Source: DAMBHY01 sp032068765 (lineage in GTDB: Bacteria; Bacteroidota; Bacteroidia; Bacteroidales; Dysgonomonadaceae). Taken from it: DNA of 64,000 bases. The stretch lies in assembly GCA_032068765.1 (NCBI GenBank), contig DAMBHY010000008.1:42715-106714 (forward strand), in the 5' to 3' direction. Numbering within the stretch: the first letter of the stretch is position 1; the number at the start of each line of letters is the position of its first letter. This document shows, piece by piece, positions 25,767 through 36,589 of this stretch. The translations under genes and the position numbers were made by a program. The notes under the pieces were generated by a model, which was given only the letters and a program-made list of their open reading frames with translations, was not told where the DNA came from and did not search any database.

Positions 25767-26285
25767 TTATCCGTTAAACACTTTATCCAAACTTACGCCT
25801 CTATTTTGAGCTACTGTAATTGGATCTCTTAATTCACTAAGCGCTAAAATGGTTGCTTTAACCAAGTTGTGGGGATTTGAAGAACCTTTAGATTTTGCCA
25901 AAACGTCTGTTACTCCCACACTTTCCAATACTGCACGCATTGCACCGCCTGCCTTAACACCGGTACCTTGAACTGCTGGTTTAAGAAATACTTGAGCACC
26001 ACCAAAGCTAGCTAATTGTTCGTGAGGAACAGTACCTTTGAGTACTGGAATCTTTACAAGATTTTTCTTTGCAGATTCTACAGCTTTAGCGATAGCAGTT
26101 GTTACTTCACCTGCTTTACCTAAGCCCCATCCAACAATTCCTTCTTCGTTACCTACTACCACCATTGCTGCAAAAGTAAAAGTACGTCCACCTTTCGTTA
26201 CTTTGGTAGTACGATTAATTGCAACCAAGCGGTCTTTTAATTCTATATCATTGGTAGATTTTACCTTATTATTAATTCCTGCCAT
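25767..26285 (-). CDS. rpsE: 30S ribosomal protein S5
   Basis: S5 is at the back of the 30S subunit and influences decoding fidelity. It is 172 aa. The dsRBD-like N-terminal domain ([29 protein letters not shown]) and the C-terminal ribosomal fold ([19 protein letters not shown]) are clear. Gap to rplR is 5 bp. Confidence 0.98.
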   Translation of the reverse strand: MAGINNKVKSTNDIELKDRLVAINRTTKVTKGGRTFTFAAMVVVGNEEGIVGWGLGKAGEVTTAIAKAVESAKKNLVKIPVLKGTVPHEQLASFGGAQVFLKPAVQGTGVKAGGAMRAVLESVGVTDVLAKSKGSSNPHNLVKATILALSELRDPITVAQNRGVSLDKVFNG

Positions 26286-26290
26286 TTCAT

Positions 26291-26635
26291 TTAAAATTTA
26301 AGCCCTCCTTTACGAGCGGCATCAGCTAATTCTTTAATACGTCCGTGGTATAAATATCCACTTCTATCGAAAGTTACTTTTTCGATTCCAGCATTTCTCG
26401 CATTTTGAGCAATCATTTCACCAACTTTTGCAGCCATTTCTTTTTTAGGAAGTTTGTCTTCTATTTTTAAAGATGAAGCTGTTGCTAAAGTTTTACCACT
26501 GATATCGTCTATAATTTGAGCATAAATTTGTTTATTGCTCCTGAATACAGCAAGACGTGGATTTTCAGCGGTACCACTAATTTTACCGCGAACACGAGTT
26601 TTAATTTTTAATCTTCTATCTGTTTTTGTTAACAT
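26291..26635 (-). CDS. rplR: 50S ribosomal protein L18
   Basis: L18 binds 5S rRNA with L5. It is 114 aa. [18 protein letters not shown] and the C-terminal [20 protein letters not shown] are family-typical. It lies between rplF and rpsE in the spc order. Confidence 0.98.
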   Translation of the reverse strand: MLTKTDRRLKIKTRVRGKISGTAENPRLAVFRSNKQIYAQIIDDISGKTLATASSLKIEDKLPKKEMAAKVGEMIAQNARNAGIEKVTFDRSGYLYHGRIKELADAARKGGLKF

Positions 26636-26656
26636 AACACTTTCAGTTTAGCTTTA

Positions 26657-27211
26657 TTATTTTCCTGCTGTTTTACCTGATTTACGACGAATTTCTTCAC
26701 CAACAAAACGAATACCTTTTCCTTTATATGGTTCAGGTTTTCTAAAGGATCTGATTTTCGCAGCAACTTGTCCGAGCAATTGTTTGTCGCTAGATTCTAA
26801 GATAATTTGTGGATTTTTATTTCTTTCCATCTTAGTTTCTACAGAAATTTCCTTAGGAAGTTGCATGAAAATCGAGTGAGTATAACCAAGTGTCAATTCA
26901 ACTAAATTACCTTGATTAGAAACACGATATCCAACCCCTACTAATTCCATTTCTTTTTTAAAACCTTCAGAAACACCGATTATCATATTGTTCAATAATG
27001 AACGATACAAACCATGCATTGAACGGTTTTCGCGATTGTCATCTGGACGAGAAAGAGTCACAACATTATTTTCAATTTCAACTTTGATGTTGGGGTTTAC
27101 TTGTTGTTTTAATTCTCCTTTTGGTCCTTTAACAGTTACCATGTTGTCTTTGTCAACATTGATTGTAACCCCTGAGGGTAATGAGATGGGTGATTTTCCT
27201 ATTCTTGACAT
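26657..27211 (-). CDS. rplF: 50S ribosomal protein L6
   Basis: L6 is at the base of the L7/L12 stalk near the GTPase centre. The frame is open further upstream, but the Met at 27211 (MSRIGKSPI) is the universal L6 start, giving 184 aa. The second domain carries the signature PEPYKGKGIRF followed by RRKSGKTAGK. Gap to rpsH is 16 bp. Confidence 0.98.
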   Translation of the reverse strand: MSRIGKSPISLPSGVTINVDKDNMVTVKGPKGELKQQVNPNIKVEIENNVVTLSRPDDNRENRSMHGLYRSLLNNMIIGVSEGFKKEMELVGVGYRVSNQGNLVELTLGYTHSIFMQLPKEISVETKMERNKNPQIILESSDKQLLGQVAAKIRSFRKPEPYKGKGIRFVGEEIRRKSGKTAGK

Positions 27212-27227
27212 AACTTTTATCCTCCGA

Positions 27228-27623
27228 TTAATAAACAAAACATAATACTTCTCCACCCACTTTTTGTTCACGGGCTTCTTTATCTGTCATTACACCTTTG
27301 GAAGTAGAAAGAATAGCTACCCCTAATCCGTTAAGTACTCTTGGCATTTCTTTGTATCCGGCATACTTACGTAAACCAGGTGTAGAAATACGAATAAGTT
27401 TCTTAATGGCATTTACCTTATTTACTGGATCATATTTCAAAGCAATCATAATTTTGCCTTGAGGTCCATCTTCTACAAACTTATAATTAAGAATGTAGCC
27501 TTTTTCAAAGAGAATCTTAGTGATGTCTTTTTTTAGATTTGACGCTGGAACTTCCACAACACGGTGTTTCGCGTTAATGGCATTTCTTAAGCGCGTCAAA
27601 TAATCTGCTATTGGATCTGTCAT
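27228..27623 (-). CDS. rpsH: 30S ribosomal protein S8
   Basis: S8 binds the central domain of 16S rRNA and in E. coli represses the spc operon. It is 131 aa. The start [15 protein letters not shown] and the end [20 protein letters not shown] are diagnostic. The 70-bp gap to rpsN upstream contains a strong small hairpin (27643-27657). Confidence 0.98.
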   Translation of the reverse strand: MTDPIADYLTRLRNAINAKHRVVEVPASNLKKDITKILFEKGYILNYKFVEDGPQGKIMIALKYDPVNKVNAIKKLIRISTPGLRKYAGYKEMPRVLNGLGVAILSTSKGVMTDKEAREQKVGGEVLCFVY

Positions 27624-27642
27624 ATTAAAAAAATTAAATTGA

Positions 27643-27657
27643 TCCCGACTATCGGGA
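27643..27657 (-). promoter_or_regulatory. Hairpin in the rpsN-rpsH gap
   Basis: TCCCGA and TCGGGA form a GC-rich 6-bp stem with a 3-nt loop in an AT-rich 70-bp gap, about 20 nt before the rpsH start. No T-run follows on the minus strand. It could be a regulatory or mRNA-processing element; the role is not known. Confidence 0.4.
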
Positions 27658-27693
27658 CAATATTTAAAACTATTTGTCTTAAAGAGTAATTTG

Positions 27694-27963
27694 TTACCAG
27701 CTTGATTTTCTTACACCTGGTATCAAACCTTGAGATGCCATTTCTCTAAATTGAATACGAGAAATGCCAAATTGGCGTATGTATCCTTTTGGACGTCCAG
27801 TCAATTTGCAACGATTGTGCAAACGTACCGGAGACGCATTCTTTGGAATGGTTTGGAGTGCCTCGTAGTTACCTTCAGCCAAGTATTTAGCTCTTTTTTC
27901 AGCATATTTAGCAACCATTTTAGCTCTCTTAACCTCGCGGGCTTTCATTGATTCTTTTGCCAT
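27694..27963 (-). CDS. rpsN: 30S ribosomal protein S14 (zinc-free form)
   Basis: S14 is in the 30S head. At 89 residues it is the longer C-minus type that lacks the zinc-binding four-Cys motif. [20 protein letters not shown] is the family signature and it ends in GVRKSSW. It is 2 bp after rplE. Confidence 0.97.
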   Translation of the reverse strand: MAKESMKAREVKRAKMVAKYAEKRAKYLAEGNYEALQTIPKNASPVRLHNRCKLTGRPKGYIRQFGISRIQFREMASQGLIPGVRKSSW

Positions 27964-27965
27964 GT

Positions 27966-28520
27966 TTACTTATTTTTTTCATTTTTAAATGGTAAACCGA
28001 ATGATTTAAGAAGTGCGTAACCTTCTTCATCTGTTGCGGCAGAAGTTACAAAGGTAATATTCATTCCTAAAAGTCTTGATATATTATCAATGTTTATTTC
28101 AGGGAATATAATTTGTTCTTCCACACCTAATGTATAATTACCGCGTCCGTCAAGTTTACTTTCAATTCCTTTAAAGTCACGTATACGAGGTAGTGCCACA
28201 CGTACTAATCTTTCAAGAAATTCGTACATTTTGTCGTGACGCAAAGTTACACGAACACCTATAGGCATTTTTTTTCGTAACTTAAAGTTAGAGATATCTT
28301 TGCGAGAATATGTTGCTACCGCTTTTTGACCGGTTATAGCTGTCATCTCGTTAATAGCAGTTTCAATAATTTTTTTATCAGCAACTGCTATACCCAAACC
28401 TTGATTGATAACTATTTTTTCCAGTTTCGGAACTTGCATAACTGATTTGTAAGCAAATTCTTTCATCAAAGAAGGTACAATGCGTTCTTTGTAATCTGAT
28501 TTCAAATTTACTGTCGTCAT
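27966..28520 (-). CDS. rplE: 50S ribosomal protein L5
   Basis: L5 binds 5S rRNA and contacts the P-site tRNA and S13. It is 184 aa. [25 protein letters not shown] and [15 protein letters not shown] match the family. The start overlaps the rplX stop by one base, indicating translational coupling. Confidence 0.98.
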   Translation of the reverse strand: MTTVNLKSDYKERIVPSLMKEFAYKSVMQVPKLEKIVINQGLGIAVADKKIIETAINEMTAITGQKAVATYSRKDISNFKLRKKMPIGVRVTLRHDKMYEFLERLVRVALPRIRDFKGIESKLDGRGNYTLGVEEQIIFPEINIDNISRLLGMNITFVTSAATDEEGYALLKSFGLPFKNEKNK

Positions 28521-28840
28521 TATTTAATTTCCTCCCCTGATTTTTTTGCGAAACGCACTAATTTACCTTTATTGTCTATTTTTCTACCAATGCGTGTAGC
28601 TTTTCCTGATTTAGGATCTACAAGATTGAGATTGGATATATGCACGGATGCTTCTTTTTTCTCAATTCCACCTTGTGGTGATTTAGCATTGGGTTTCGAA
28701 TGTTTTGATACGATGTTGATTCCTTCAACAATGGCACGTTTTTTATCAACGATTACTTCCAAAACACGACCTGTTTTGCCTTTGTCTTCGCCACTATTAA
28801 CGATAACCATATCGCCTTTCTTTATATGTAATTTACTCAT
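28520..28840 (-). CDS. rplX: 50S ribosomal protein L24
   Basis: L24 is an assembly initiator of the 50S subunit. It is 106 aa. The KOW motif [20 protein letters not shown] is near the N terminus. The central [20 protein letters not shown] is the usual basic loop. It follows rplN by 23 bp. Confidence 0.98.
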   Translation of the reverse strand: MSKLHIKKGDMVIVNSGEDKGKTGRVLEVIVDKKRAIVEGINIVSKHSKPNAKSPQGGIEKKEASVHISNLNLVDPKSGKATRIGRKIDNKGKLVRFAKKSGEEIK

Positions 28841-28863
28841 CGCCTTGTCGTTTATTTAATGGA

Positions 28864-29229
28864 TTATAGTACTTCAGGCGCTAATGAAACAATCTTCATA
28901 TTTACAGCACGTAATTCGCGAGCCACAGGACCGAAGATACGGCTACCTCTGATTTCGCCTGCATTATTTAACAATACGCAAGCGTTATCATCAAAACGGA
29001 TATATGAACCATCCTGACGACGAATTTCTTTCTTAGTACGTACAATGATTGCTTTAGATACTGCACCTTTTTTAATATCACTAGAAGGGATTACGCTTTT
29101 GATAGCAACAACGATTATATCCCCAACTGACGCGTAGCGTCTACCGGTTCCGCCTAATACACGGATACAGAGAGCCTCTTTAGCACCACTGTTATCTGTA
29201 ACTGTTAATCTTGATTCTTGTTGTATCAT
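28864..29229 (-). CDS. rplN: 50S ribosomal protein L14
   Basis: L14 is a universally conserved protein that contacts 16S rRNA in bridge B5/B8. It is 121 aa. [20 protein letters not shown] at the start and [13 protein letters not shown] near the end are characteristic. Only 1 bp separates it from rpsQ. Confidence 0.98.
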   Translation of the reverse strand: MIQQESRLTVTDNSGAKEALCIRVLGGTGRRYASVGDIIVVAIKSVIPSSDIKKGAVSKAIIVRTKKEIRRQDGSYIRFDDNACVLLNNAGEIRGSRIFGPVARELRAVNMKIVSLAPEVL

Positions 29230-29230
29230 C

Positions 29231-29488
29231 TTACTTAGCCCTTTCTATAATTTCTACTAGTCTCCATCTTTTGGTTTTACTCAAAGGACGAGTTTCCATA
29301 ATTCTTACTGTATCGCCAATGTTACAGTCATTATTCTCGTCGTGGGCGTGAAATTTCTTCGTTTTATTTACGAATTTCCCATATATAGGGTGTTTTTCTT
29401 TCCATTTTACAGCAACTGTAATGGTTTTGTCCATTTTATTACTGAAAACGACCCCGATTCTTTCTTTTCTTAAATTTCTCGTTTCCAT
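29231..29488 (-). CDS. rpsQ: 30S ribosomal protein S17
   Basis: S17 is a primary binding protein of the 16S 5' domain with an OB fold. It is 85 aa. [20 protein letters not shown] and [20 protein letters not shown] are the family motifs. It lies between rpmC and rplN. Confidence 0.98.
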   Translation of the reverse strand: METRNLRKERIGVVFSNKMDKTITVAVKWKEKHPIYGKFVNKTKKFHAHDENNDCNIGDTVRIMETRPLSKTKRWRLVEIIERAK

Positions 29489-29497
29489 CTGTTTATA

Positions 29498-29698
29498 TTA
29501 TGCTTTTTTCATTTCTCTTGCTCGTAATTCGGTATGAATTCGTGCGATGTTTCTGCGTTTATCTTTGATAGAACTTGGTTGATCAAGTGGAGTAATTGTG
29601 TGATTAATTGACAACTGGTTTAATTCCATTTTTTCAGCTTCCAAGCGTTCCATCAAATCTTTGTCAGATAATTCATGTAATTGTTCTTTGGATTTCAT
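29498..29698 (-). CDS. rpmC: 50S ribosomal protein L29
   Basis: L29 lies near the tunnel exit and takes part in SRP and trigger-factor docking. It is a 66-residue two-helix protein. ELHELSDKDLMERLEAEKME and the C-terminal RRNIARIHTELR fit the family. Confidence 0.97.
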   Translation of the reverse strand: MKSKEQLHELSDKDLMERLEAEKMELNQLSINHTITPLDQPSSIKDKRRNIARIHTELRAREMKKA

Positions 29699-29714
29699 AT
29701 TGCTTTACAAGTTT

Positions 29715-30140
29715 TTACTGATTGAAATCATAATCCCTTCTTACTATGAATTTAGTAGTTACGGGTAATTTTTGAGCTGCAAGACGCAATGCTTCTTTAG
29801 CCACATCGAAAGATACTCCTTCAATTTCAAATATTATTCTTCCTGGTGTCACAGGCGCTACATATCCTTCTGGATTACCTTTACCTTTACCCATACGTAC
29901 TTCAGCCGGCTTTTTTGTAATCGGTTTATCGGGGAAAATTCTTACCCATACTTGTCCTTGTCGTTGCATATAACGTGTAACGGCAATACGGGCTGCCTCG
30001 ATTTGTCTACCTGTTATCCATTTAGACTCGAGTGATTTTATTCCGAAAGAGCCGAATGACAACTGATTTCCGCGTTGGGCGATACCCTTCATGCGGCCTT
30101 TTTGTTGTCTTCTGAACTTAGTTTTCTTCGGTTGTAACAT
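29715..30140 (-). CDS. rplP: 50S ribosomal protein L16
   Basis: L16 helps organise the A-site finger and the peptidyl-transferase centre. It is 141 aa. [19 protein letters not shown] at the start and [20 protein letters not shown] are diagnostic. It is 12 bp after rpsC. Confidence 0.98.
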   Translation of the reverse strand: MLQPKKTKFRRQQKGRMKGIAQRGNQLSFGSFGIKSLESKWITGRQIEAARIAVTRYMQRQGQVWVRIFPDKPITKKPAEVRMGKGKGNPEGYVAPVTPGRIIFEIEGVSFDVAKEALRLAAQKLPVTTKFIVRRDYDFNQ

Positions 30141-30152
30141 TTTAGTTTAATT

Positions 30153-30911
30153 TCAAGCGTTTTTATTATTTCTTCTGTTTCTCTTAGCACCTCTTCCTCC
30201 TTCTGGACGATTACCTCCTCTGTTATTGCCACCTTGGCTGTAATTGTGGTTATCTTTTGTCACAAATGAAGGTGCAAGGTCTTTCTTACCGTAAACTTCG
30301 CCACGGCATATCCAAACTTTAATTCCAATTAAACCTACTTTTGTTAAAGCTTCTGCTTGTGCATAATCAATATCTGCTCGGAAAGTATGAAGTGGAGTTC
30401 TTCCTTCTTTATACATCTCTGAACGTGCCATTTCAGCACCGTTCAAACGACCCGATACTTGGATTTTGATACCTTCAGCACCCATTCTCATTGTTGAAGC
30501 TATTGCCATTTTCACTGCACGACGATATGCTATTTTACCTTCTACTTGACGTGCTACGTTGTTTGCAACAATAACAGCGTCTAATTCAGGTTTTTTGATT
30601 TCGAAGATGTTGATTTGAACATCTTTGTCAGTGATTTTCTTTAATTCTTCTTTTAGTTTGTCTACTTCCTGTCCTCCTTTACCGATAATGATACCGGGTC
30701 TTGCAGTACAGATTGTAATAGTTACAAGTTTAAGCGTTCTTTCTATTACGATTTTAGATACACTTGCTTTAGCAAGACGAGCACTTAGATATTTACGGAT
30801 TTTGCTGTCTTCAAGCAAATTATCCCCGTAATTATCTCCGCCGTACCAATTAGAGTCCCATCCTTTGATGATTCCCAAACGATTTGCTATCGGATTTACT
30901 TTTTGTCCCAT
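30153..30911 (-). CDS. rpsC: 30S ribosomal protein S3
   Basis: S3 forms the mRNA entry site with S4 and S5. It is 252 aa. The KH-domain motif [17 protein letters not shown] and the C-terminal S3 domain ([17 protein letters not shown], here [17 protein letters not shown]) are present. It ends in a Gly/Asn/Arg-rich tail of about 30 residues that is longer than in E. coli. Confidence 0.98.
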   Translation of the reverse strand: MGQKVNPIANRLGIIKGWDSNWYGGDNYGDNLLEDSKIRKYLSARLAKASVSKIVIERTLKLVTITICTARPGIIIGKGGQEVDKLKEELKKITDKDVQINIFEIKKPELDAVIVANNVARQVEGKIAYRRAVKMAIASTMRMGAEGIKIQVSGRLNGAEMARSEMYKEGRTPLHTFRADIDYAQAEALTKVGLIGIKVWICRGEVYGKKDLAPSFVTKDNHNYSQGGNNRGGNRPEGGRGAKRNRRNNKNA

Positions 30912-30920
30912 CTGCCTGTA

Positions 30921-31331
30921 TTAATTTTGATTTTCATTATTATTATATGTATCTAAAACCAGAGTTACATGATTAGATCTTTTTCTAATTCTGTAACCTC
31001 TCCCTTGTGGAGCCGGACGTAATCTTTTAAGTGTTGTTCCTTCGTCCACAGAGATAGTTTTAATATAAAGCTCTCCTGCTTCTGCTTTTCTGTCATTTTT
31101 TTGTTCCCAGTTAGCGATAGCAGACATTAATAATTTTTCGACTTTACTTGAAGCCTCTTTATTTGAAAATTTAAGAACTCCCAAAGCTTTAAAAACTTCC
31201 ATACCACGAACTAAATCTGCGACTAAACGCATTTTACGTGGTGAACTTGGAATATTTTTCAAAACGGCCAAAGCAATTTGCTTACGTTCTTCTTTTCTTT
31301 TTTCGGCTGATATTCTTTTTCTAGCACTCAT
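30921..31331 (-). CDS. rplV: 50S ribosomal protein L22
   Basis: L22 lines the exit tunnel; its beta-hairpin is a macrolide-resistance site. It is 136 aa. [19 protein letters not shown] and the hairpin [20 protein letters not shown] are intact, with no insertion or deletion visible in the hairpin. Confidence 0.98.
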   Translation of the reverse strand: MSARKRISAEKRKEERKQIALAVLKNIPSSPRKMRLVADLVRGMEVFKALGVLKFSNKEASSKVEKLLMSAIANWEQKNDRKAEAGELYIKTISVDEGTTLKRLRPAPQGRGYRIRKRSNHVTLVLDTYNNNENQN

Positions 31332-31366
31332 GTTTTATTTACTATTATATGGTTTAGTGCCTGATT

Positions 31367-31636
31367 TTACTTTTTCTTATTGCCACCATGACCACGGAAA
31401 GTACGTGTAAGTGAAAACTCACCCAGCTTGTGACCTACCATGTTTTCGGTTACGTACACAGGAATAAATTTATTTCCGTTGTGTACTGCAATAGTATGTC
31501 CGACAAAATCAGGAGAAATCATAGAAGCACGAGACCATGTCTTGATTACGGTTTTTTTACCGCTTTCATTCATGGCATTCACCTTCTTTTCTAATTTGAT
31601 GTTGATAAATGGACCTTTTTTAAGTGATCTACTCAT
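31367..31636 (-). CDS. rpsS: 30S ribosomal protein S19
   Basis: S19 forms a complex with S13 in the 30S head. It is 89 aa. [19 protein letters not shown] and [16 protein letters not shown] match the family signature. It lies between rplB (23-bp gap) and rplV. Confidence 0.98.
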   Translation of the reverse strand: MSRSLKKGPFINIKLEKKVNAMNESGKKTVIKTWSRASMISPDFVGHTIAVHNGNKFIPVYVTENMVGHKLGEFSLTRTFRGHGGNKKK

Positions 31637-31659
31637 AGTTGTTTAAAAATTAAATCAGA

Positions 31660-32487
31660 TTACTTCTTTTTTCTTCTTTCTATAATATACTTAGAAGAAT
31701 GTTTTTTAGGCGCTCTTGTTTTCAAGCCCTTTGAATACAAACCTTTTGCAGAACGTGGGTGACCTCCTGATGCACGACCTTCACCACCACCCATTGGGTG
31801 ATCCACTGGGTTTTTAACAACCCCGCGGTTATGAGGTCGACGACCAAGCCATCTTGATCTACCGGCTTTACCTGATTTTTCCAACGCATGGTCTGAATTA
31901 CCAACACTACCAATAGTAGCTTTGCATGTTGCAAGAATTTTACGAACTTCACCTGAAGGCATTTTGATGATTGCATAAGCATCTTCACGAGATACTAATT
32001 GTGCAAATGTGCCTGCAGAACGAACCATTTTAGCACCTTGTCCCGGACGTAATTCAATGTTGTGAATTACAGTTCCCAATGGAATTTTTGCTAAAGGTAG
32101 TGTATTTCCAACTTCAGGCGCTGCTTCAGCTCCTGACATCACTGTGGTACCAACTTGTAAGCCGTTAGGAGCTAAAATATAAGTTTTTTCACCATCGGCA
32201 TAATATAATAATGCGATACGTGAAGATCTGTTTGGATCATACTCAATACTTTTAACTACGGCAGGAATACCATCTTTTCTTCTCTTGAAGTCGATAAATC
32301 TGTAACGTTTTTTGTGACCACCTCCAAGGTAGCCTTGGGTCATTTTACCTTGGTTATTACGACCACCTGATTTAGTTTTACCAATAACAAGAGATTTTTC
32401 CGGTACGCTTGCAGTGATTTGGTCAAACGAACCGATAATCTTGTGTCTTTGCCCCGGTGTTGTGGGCTTTAATTTACGTATTGCCAT
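31660..32487 (-). CDS. rplB: 50S ribosomal protein L2
   Basis: L2 is needed for subunit association and peptidyl-transferase activity. It is 275 aa. The C-terminal loop [20 protein letters not shown] contains the conserved His near the peptidyl-transferase centre. It is 7 bp after rplW. Confidence 0.98.
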   Translation of the reverse strand: MAIRKLKPTTPGQRHKIIGSFDQITASVPEKSLVIGKTKSGGRNNQGKMTQGYLGGGHKKRYRFIDFKRRKDGIPAVVKSIEYDPNRSSRIALLYYADGEKTYILAPNGLQVGTTVMSGAEAAPEVGNTLPLAKIPLGTVIHNIELRPGQGAKMVRSAGTFAQLVSREDAYAIIKMPSGEVRKILATCKATIGSVGNSDHALEKSGKAGRSRWLGRRPHNRGVVKNPVDHPMGGGEGRASGGHPRSAKGLYSKGLKTRAPKKHSSKYIIERRKKK

Positions 32488-32494
32488 TTTTTAA

Positions 32495-32788
32495 TTAAAT
32501 ATTGCTGAACAAATCAATTGTTTCACCTTTTTTCAATGTAACAATTGCTTTTTTGTACGATGGAGTACTGCCTTTTACCATCCCTGATTTGGTATAGCGA
32601 CTGCGATTTTTACCATCGTATTTAATTGTATTAACGCTCTCTACATGAACCTTATATAGTCCTTCCACTGCATTTTTGATTTCTACTTTATTTGCTTTTG
32701 GAGTAACTATAAAACCGTAACGATTATCGAATTTTTCGCTAATCGCAGTTTGTTTTTCTGTAAATATTGGTTTGATAATAATTCCCAT
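32495..32788 (-). CDS. rplW: 50S ribosomal protein L23
   Basis: L23 lies at the tunnel exit and is the trigger factor and SRP docking site. It is 97 aa. IKPIFTEKQTAISEKFDNRYGF and FIVTPKANKVEIKNAVEGLY fit the family. It follows rplD by 11 bp. Confidence 0.97.
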   Translation of the reverse strand: MGIIIKPIFTEKQTAISEKFDNRYGFIVTPKANKVEIKNAVEGLYKVHVESVNTIKYDGKNRSRYTKSGMVKGSTPSYKKAIVTLKKGETIDLFSNI

Positions 32789-32799
32789 ATTTATACTCC

Positions 32800-33429
32800 T
32801 TATGCTTTAAATAAATTATCTAATGCAGCAACAGACGACTCCGTAAGTACTAAACTTGCGCAATTCATAATCTTGTAAGTATTTATGTCTGAAGCTGTTA
32901 TAATTTCAATTCTCTCTAAATTTCGAGCCGACAAATATACATTTTTATTTTGACTTGGCAAAACGAAAAGTAGCTTTTTACCAGCAAGTTGCATCTTTTT
33001 TGTCAAATCTGAAAAGCTTTTTGTTTTAGGCGCGTCAAAGTTCAAATCTTCAATAACTACGATAGCGTTATTTTGAGCCTTCAAAGAAAGAGCTGACTTA
33101 CGGGCAAGTGCTTTTTCTTTTTTATTGATTTTGAAACCATAATTTCTTGGTCTTGGACCGAATACTCTTGCACCACCTACCAAAATTGGAGATTTGATGT
33201 CACCACGACGTGCACCACCACCACCTTTTTGACGAATAAGTTTGCGAGTACTGCCTGACAACTCACTTCTTTCTTTTGTTTTGTGAGTTCCTTGACGTTG
33301 GTTAGCCATGTAATGTTTTACATCCAACCAGATAACGTGATTATTGGGCTCAATTCCGAAAATGGAATCATTGAGTGTCACCTTTCTATCTGTTACCTCT
33401 CCGTTGATATTATATATACTTAATTCCAT
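32800..33429 (-). CDS. rplD: 50S ribosomal protein L4
   Basis: L4 lines the exit tunnel and in E. coli also represses the S10 operon. The frame opens four codons earlier, but the Met at 33429 ([12 protein letters not shown]) matches L4 starts and gives 209 aa; it lies 1 bp after rplC. The tunnel loop [20 protein letters not shown] is present. Confidence 0.97.
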   Translation of the reverse strand: MELSIYNINGEVTDRKVTLNDSIFGIEPNNHVIWLDVKHYMANQRQGTHKTKERSELSGSTRKLIRQKGGGGARRGDIKSPILVGGARVFGPRPRNYGFKINKKEKALARKSALSLKAQNNAIVVIEDLNFDAPKTKSFSDLTKKMQLAGKKLLFVLPSQNKNVYLSARNLERIEIITASDINTYKIMNCASLVLTESSVAALDNLFKA

Positions 33430-33430
33430 T

Positions 33431-34048
33431 TTATCTTTCAATTAATACGATTGAACCTTTACATCCTGGAACAGAACCTTTCAGCATTAGAATGTTGTGT
33501 TCTGGAATCACTTTAACTACTTGCAAGTTTTGAACAGTTACACGTTCATTACCCATTTGTCCACCCATGCGAGTACCTTTGAATACTTTTGCAGGGTACG
33601 AACAAGCTCCTATTGATCCTGGGGCACGAAGTCTGTTGTGCTGCCCGTGAGTAGCTTGCATTACACCACCAAATCCATGACGTTTTACAACACCTTGGAA
33701 ACCTTTACCTTTAGAGGTGCCAATTACATCCACAAAAGTGGCATCGTTGAAATATTCAACTGTAATTTCTGCCCCTAGTTGGTAATCATTTCCAAATCCT
33801 TTGAACTCGGCCAAGTGTCTCTTTGGGGCTACTCCTGCTTTTTTACAGTGACCTTTTTCTGCGTTAGTTGTATGTTTATCTTTTTTGTCGATAAAACCCA
33901 ACTGTACAGAATCATAACCATCTTTGTCAGCAGTTTTGATTTGAGTAACCACGCAAGGACCTACTTCGATAACAGTGCATGGAATATTTTTTCCCTCGGC
34001 ACTGAAAACGGATGTCATTCCGATTTTTTTTCCTATTAATCCTGGCAT
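33431..34048 (-). CDS. rplC: 50S ribosomal protein L3
   Basis: L3 starts 50S assembly and reaches the peptidyl-transferase centre. It is 205 aa. [20 protein letters not shown] and the central [20 protein letters not shown] are typical. Its start is 71 bp after rpsJ, and the gap contains a perfect 13-bp hairpin. Confidence 0.98.
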   Translation of the reverse strand: MPGLIGKKIGMTSVFSAEGKNIPCTVIEVGPCVVTQIKTADKDGYDSVQLGFIDKKDKHTTNAEKGHCKKAGVAPKRHLAEFKGFGNDYQLGAEITVEYFNDATFVDVIGTSKGKGFQGVVKRHGFGGVMQATHGQHNRLRAPGSIGACSYPAKVFKGTRMGGQMGNERVTVQNLQVVKVIPEHNILMLKGSVPGCKGSIVLIER

Positions 34049-34088
34049 TTCTGTTGTTATTTAAAAAATAATAAATGTTTATTGTTTG

Positions 34089-34118
34089 AATGTCAGACTA
34101 AATTCTTAGTCTGACATT
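34089..34118 (-). promoter_or_regulatory. Perfect 13-bp hairpin in the rpsJ-rplC gap
   Basis: AATGTCAGACTAA pairs fully with TTAGTCTGACATT around a 4-nt loop. It begins 2 nt after the rpsJ stop. On the minus strand it is followed by an A/C-rich stretch, not by a T-run, so it is not a classic terminator. It could be an RNase site, an mRNA-stability element or a ribosomal-protein binding site. Confidence 0.6.
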
Positions 34119-34119
34119 A

Positions 34120-34425
34120 TCATACTTTGATTTCTACTTCTACACCACTTGGTAATTCTAATTTCATCAATGCATCAACTGTTTTTGCAGTTGAGCTGTA
34201 AATGTCTATAAGACGTTTGAAAGATGAAAGCTCGAATTGTTCACGTGATTTTTTATTCACGAATGTAGAACGGTTCACCGTAAAGATACGTTTATGAGTT
34301 GGCAATGGAATTGGACCACTTACAACTGCGCCTGTAGCTTTTACTGTTTTTACGATTTTTTCGGCTGATTTGTCAACCAAGCTATAATCGTAAGATTTCA
34401 GTTTAATTCTGATTTTTTGGCTCAT
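34120..34425 (-). CDS. rpsJ: 30S ribosomal protein S10
   Basis: S10 is in the 30S head and, as NusE, is a transcription antitermination factor. It is 101 aa. [20 protein letters not shown] and [17 protein letters not shown] are family signatures. It lies 13 bp after fusA; no tuf gene intervenes. Confidence 0.98.
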   Translation of the reverse strand: MSQKIRIKLKSYDYSLVDKSAEKIVKTVKATGAVVSGPIPLPTHKRIFTVNRSTFVNKKSREQFELSSFKRLIDIYSSTAKTVDALMKLELPSGVEVEIKV

Positions 34426-34438
34426 ATTTGTTTTCTAA

Positions 34439-36568
34439 TTATTTAATCAAATCAACACGACCTTTCACTTCTTCCAAAACTTGTTTTGCAATAGAATTGG
34501 AAACTTCTTCGTAGTGAGAGAAAGTCATTGTAGAAGTTGCACGACCTGAAGTAATTGTACGAAGAGCTGTTACATATCCAAACATCTCTGACAATGGAAC
34601 TTTAGCTTTTACGATCCGAGCACCAGAGCGATTAGACTCCATACCTTCTACTTGTCCACGACGTTTGTTCAAGTCAGAAATTACATCACCCATACTTTCT
34701 TCAGGGGTTACAACTTCAACCTTCATGATTGGTTCAAGAAGAACAGGACCTGCTTTTTCAGAAGCATTTTTAAATGCTTGGATTGCAGCGATTTCAAAAG
34801 ACAATTGGTCAGAGTCAACAGGGTGGTAAGAACCATCAATTACTGTAACTTTCAATTTATCTAACGCATATCCTGCCAATACACCATTCTTCATAGCGCG
34901 TGCAAAACCTTTTTGAATAGAAGGTATATATTCTTTCGGAATATTACCACCTTTAACTTCATCTACGAACTGTAATTCACCTTCGAACGCAGCATCAGCT
35001 GGCTCAACTCTCACAATCATATCAGCAAACTTACCACGTCCACCAGTTTGTTTTTTGTAAACCTCACGTAATTCGACTGGTTTTGTGATAGCTTCTTTGT
35101 AAGAAACTTGAGGGCGACCTTGGTTGCATTCAACCTTAAATTCTCTTTTAAGACGATCTATAATAATTTCCAGGTGAAGCTCACCCATTCCCGAAATAAC
35201 AGTTTGCCCAGTTTCTTCGTCAGTTTTTACTGTAAATGTGGGATCTTCTTCAGCCAATTTTGCTAAACCATTAGACAATTTATCTAAGTCTTTTTGAGTC
35301 TTTGGCTCAACTGCAATACCGATAACCGGATCAGGAAAATCAATTGATTCCAATACAATTGGATGATTTTCATCACACAAAGTATCACCAGTACGGATAT
35401 CTTTAAATCCTACACCTGCACCTATATCTCCACAACCAATAAATTCTTTCGGATTTTGTTTATTAGAGTGCATTTGGAACAAGCGAGAAATACGTTCTTT
35501 TTTGTCGGAACGTGGATTGTAAACATAAGAACCTGCTTCTAATTCTCCTGAATAAACACGGAAGAAACACAAACGACCAACATAAGGGTCAGTTGCAATT
35601 TTAAATGCTAAAGAACACATTGGTTCATTAGGATCTGGTTTACGCACCAAAACTTTTTCAGGGTTTCTTGGGTCTGTACCTTCAATAGCTTCAGTGTCAG
35701 AAGGACTAGGGAGATAAGCGCAAACAGCATCTAGAAGTGGTTGAACACCTTTATTTTTGAAAGAAGAACCACATATCATTGGATTGATATGCATTCCGAT
35801 TGTAGCTTTACGAATTGCTGCACGAATTTCATCTTCTGTGATGCTGTCAGGATCATCGAAGAACTTTTCCATAATAACATCATCAGCTTCAGCAATTGCT
35901 TCAAGCATTTTTTCGCGCCATTCTTTTGCTTCTTCTAATAATTCAGAAGGTATTTCTTCCACATCATAATCAGCGCCCATTGTTTCATCATGCCAATAGA
36001 GAGCCTTCATCGTAATCAAGTCAATAACTCCTTTAAAAGTTTCTTCAGCTCCAATAGGAATTTGAATAGGACACGGTTTAGCCCCTAACATATCTTTAAC
36101 CTGACGTACAACTTCGAAGAAATTGGCGCCCGAGCGGTCCATTTTATTTACATATCCGATACGAGGCACTTTATATTTATCACCTTGTCTCCAAACTGTT
36201 TCAGATTGTGGTTCAACTCCACCTACTGCACAGAAGGTAGCGACTGCACCATCAAGAATACGTAAAGAACGTTCAACTTCTACAGTGAAGTCAACGTGTC
36301 CCGGAGTGTCAATTAAGTTAATTTTATAAGGTTGGTTTTTGTATTTCCAACTGGTTGTTGTTGCAGCAGAAGTAATTGTAATACCTCTTTCCTGTTCTTG
36401 CTCCATCCAGTCCATTGTAGCTGCACCATCATGAACTTCACCAATTTTGTGAGTAAGACCAGTATAAAATAAAATACGTTCAGAAGTAGTTGTTTTACCA
36501 GCATCAATGTGAGCCATGATACCAATATTACGCGTAAATAATAATGCGTCTTTTGAACCTTTTGCCAT
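34439..36568 (-). CDS. fusA: Translation elongation factor G
   Basis: EF-G is the GTPase that drives translocation and, with RRF, ribosome recycling. The protein is 709 aa. G1 AHIDAGKT (19-26), the switch [10 protein letters not shown] (61-70), G3 DTPGHVD (87-93) and G4 NKMD (141-144) are intact, so it should be an active GTPase. The remaining domains II-V are complete. Its place in the str operon, between rpsG and rpsJ, identifies it as the housekeeping copy and not the GTPase-altered EF-G2 known in Bacteroides. Confidence 0.98.
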   Translation of the reverse strand: MAKGSKDALLFTRNIGIMAHIDAGKTTTSERILFYTGLTHKIGEVHDGAATMDWMEQEQERGITITSAATTTSWKYKNQPYKINLIDTPGHVDFTVEVERSLRILDGAVATFCAVGGVEPQSETVWRQGDKYKVPRIGYVNKMDRSGANFFEVVRQVKDMLGAKPCPIQIPIGAEETFKGVIDLITMKALYWHDETMGADYDVEEIPSELLEEAKEWREKMLEAIAEADDVIMEKFFDDPDSITEDEIRAAIRKATIGMHINPMICGSSFKNKGVQPLLDAVCAYLPSPSDTEAIEGTDPRNPEKVLVRKPDPNEPMCSLAFKIATDPYVGRLCFFRVYSGELEAGSYVYNPRSDKKERISRLFQMHSNKQNPKEFIGCGDIGAGVGFKDIRTGDTLCDENHPIVLESIDFPDPVIGIAVEPKTQKDLDKLSNGLAKLAEEDPTFTVKTDEETGQTVISGMGELHLEIIIDRLKREFKVECNQGRPQVSYKEAITKPVELREVYKKQTGGRGKFADMIVRVEPADAAFEGELQFVDEVKGGNIPKEYIPSIQKGFARAMKNGVLAGYALDKLKVTVIDGSYHPVDSDQLSFEIAAIQAFKNASEKAGPVLLEPIMKVEVVTPEESMGDVISDLNKRRGQVEGMESNRSGARIVKAKVPLSEMFGYVTALRTITSGRATSTMTFSHYEEVSNSIAKQVLEEVKGRVDLIK

Positions 36569-36589
36569 CTTTTTTACCTTTTCTTTTTA

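Noticed and set aside
30625..30831. Plus-strand ORFs antisense to ribosomal protein genes (this one and many others)
   Set aside because: They are codon-usage shadows of highly biased minus-strand genes and have no homologous motifs.
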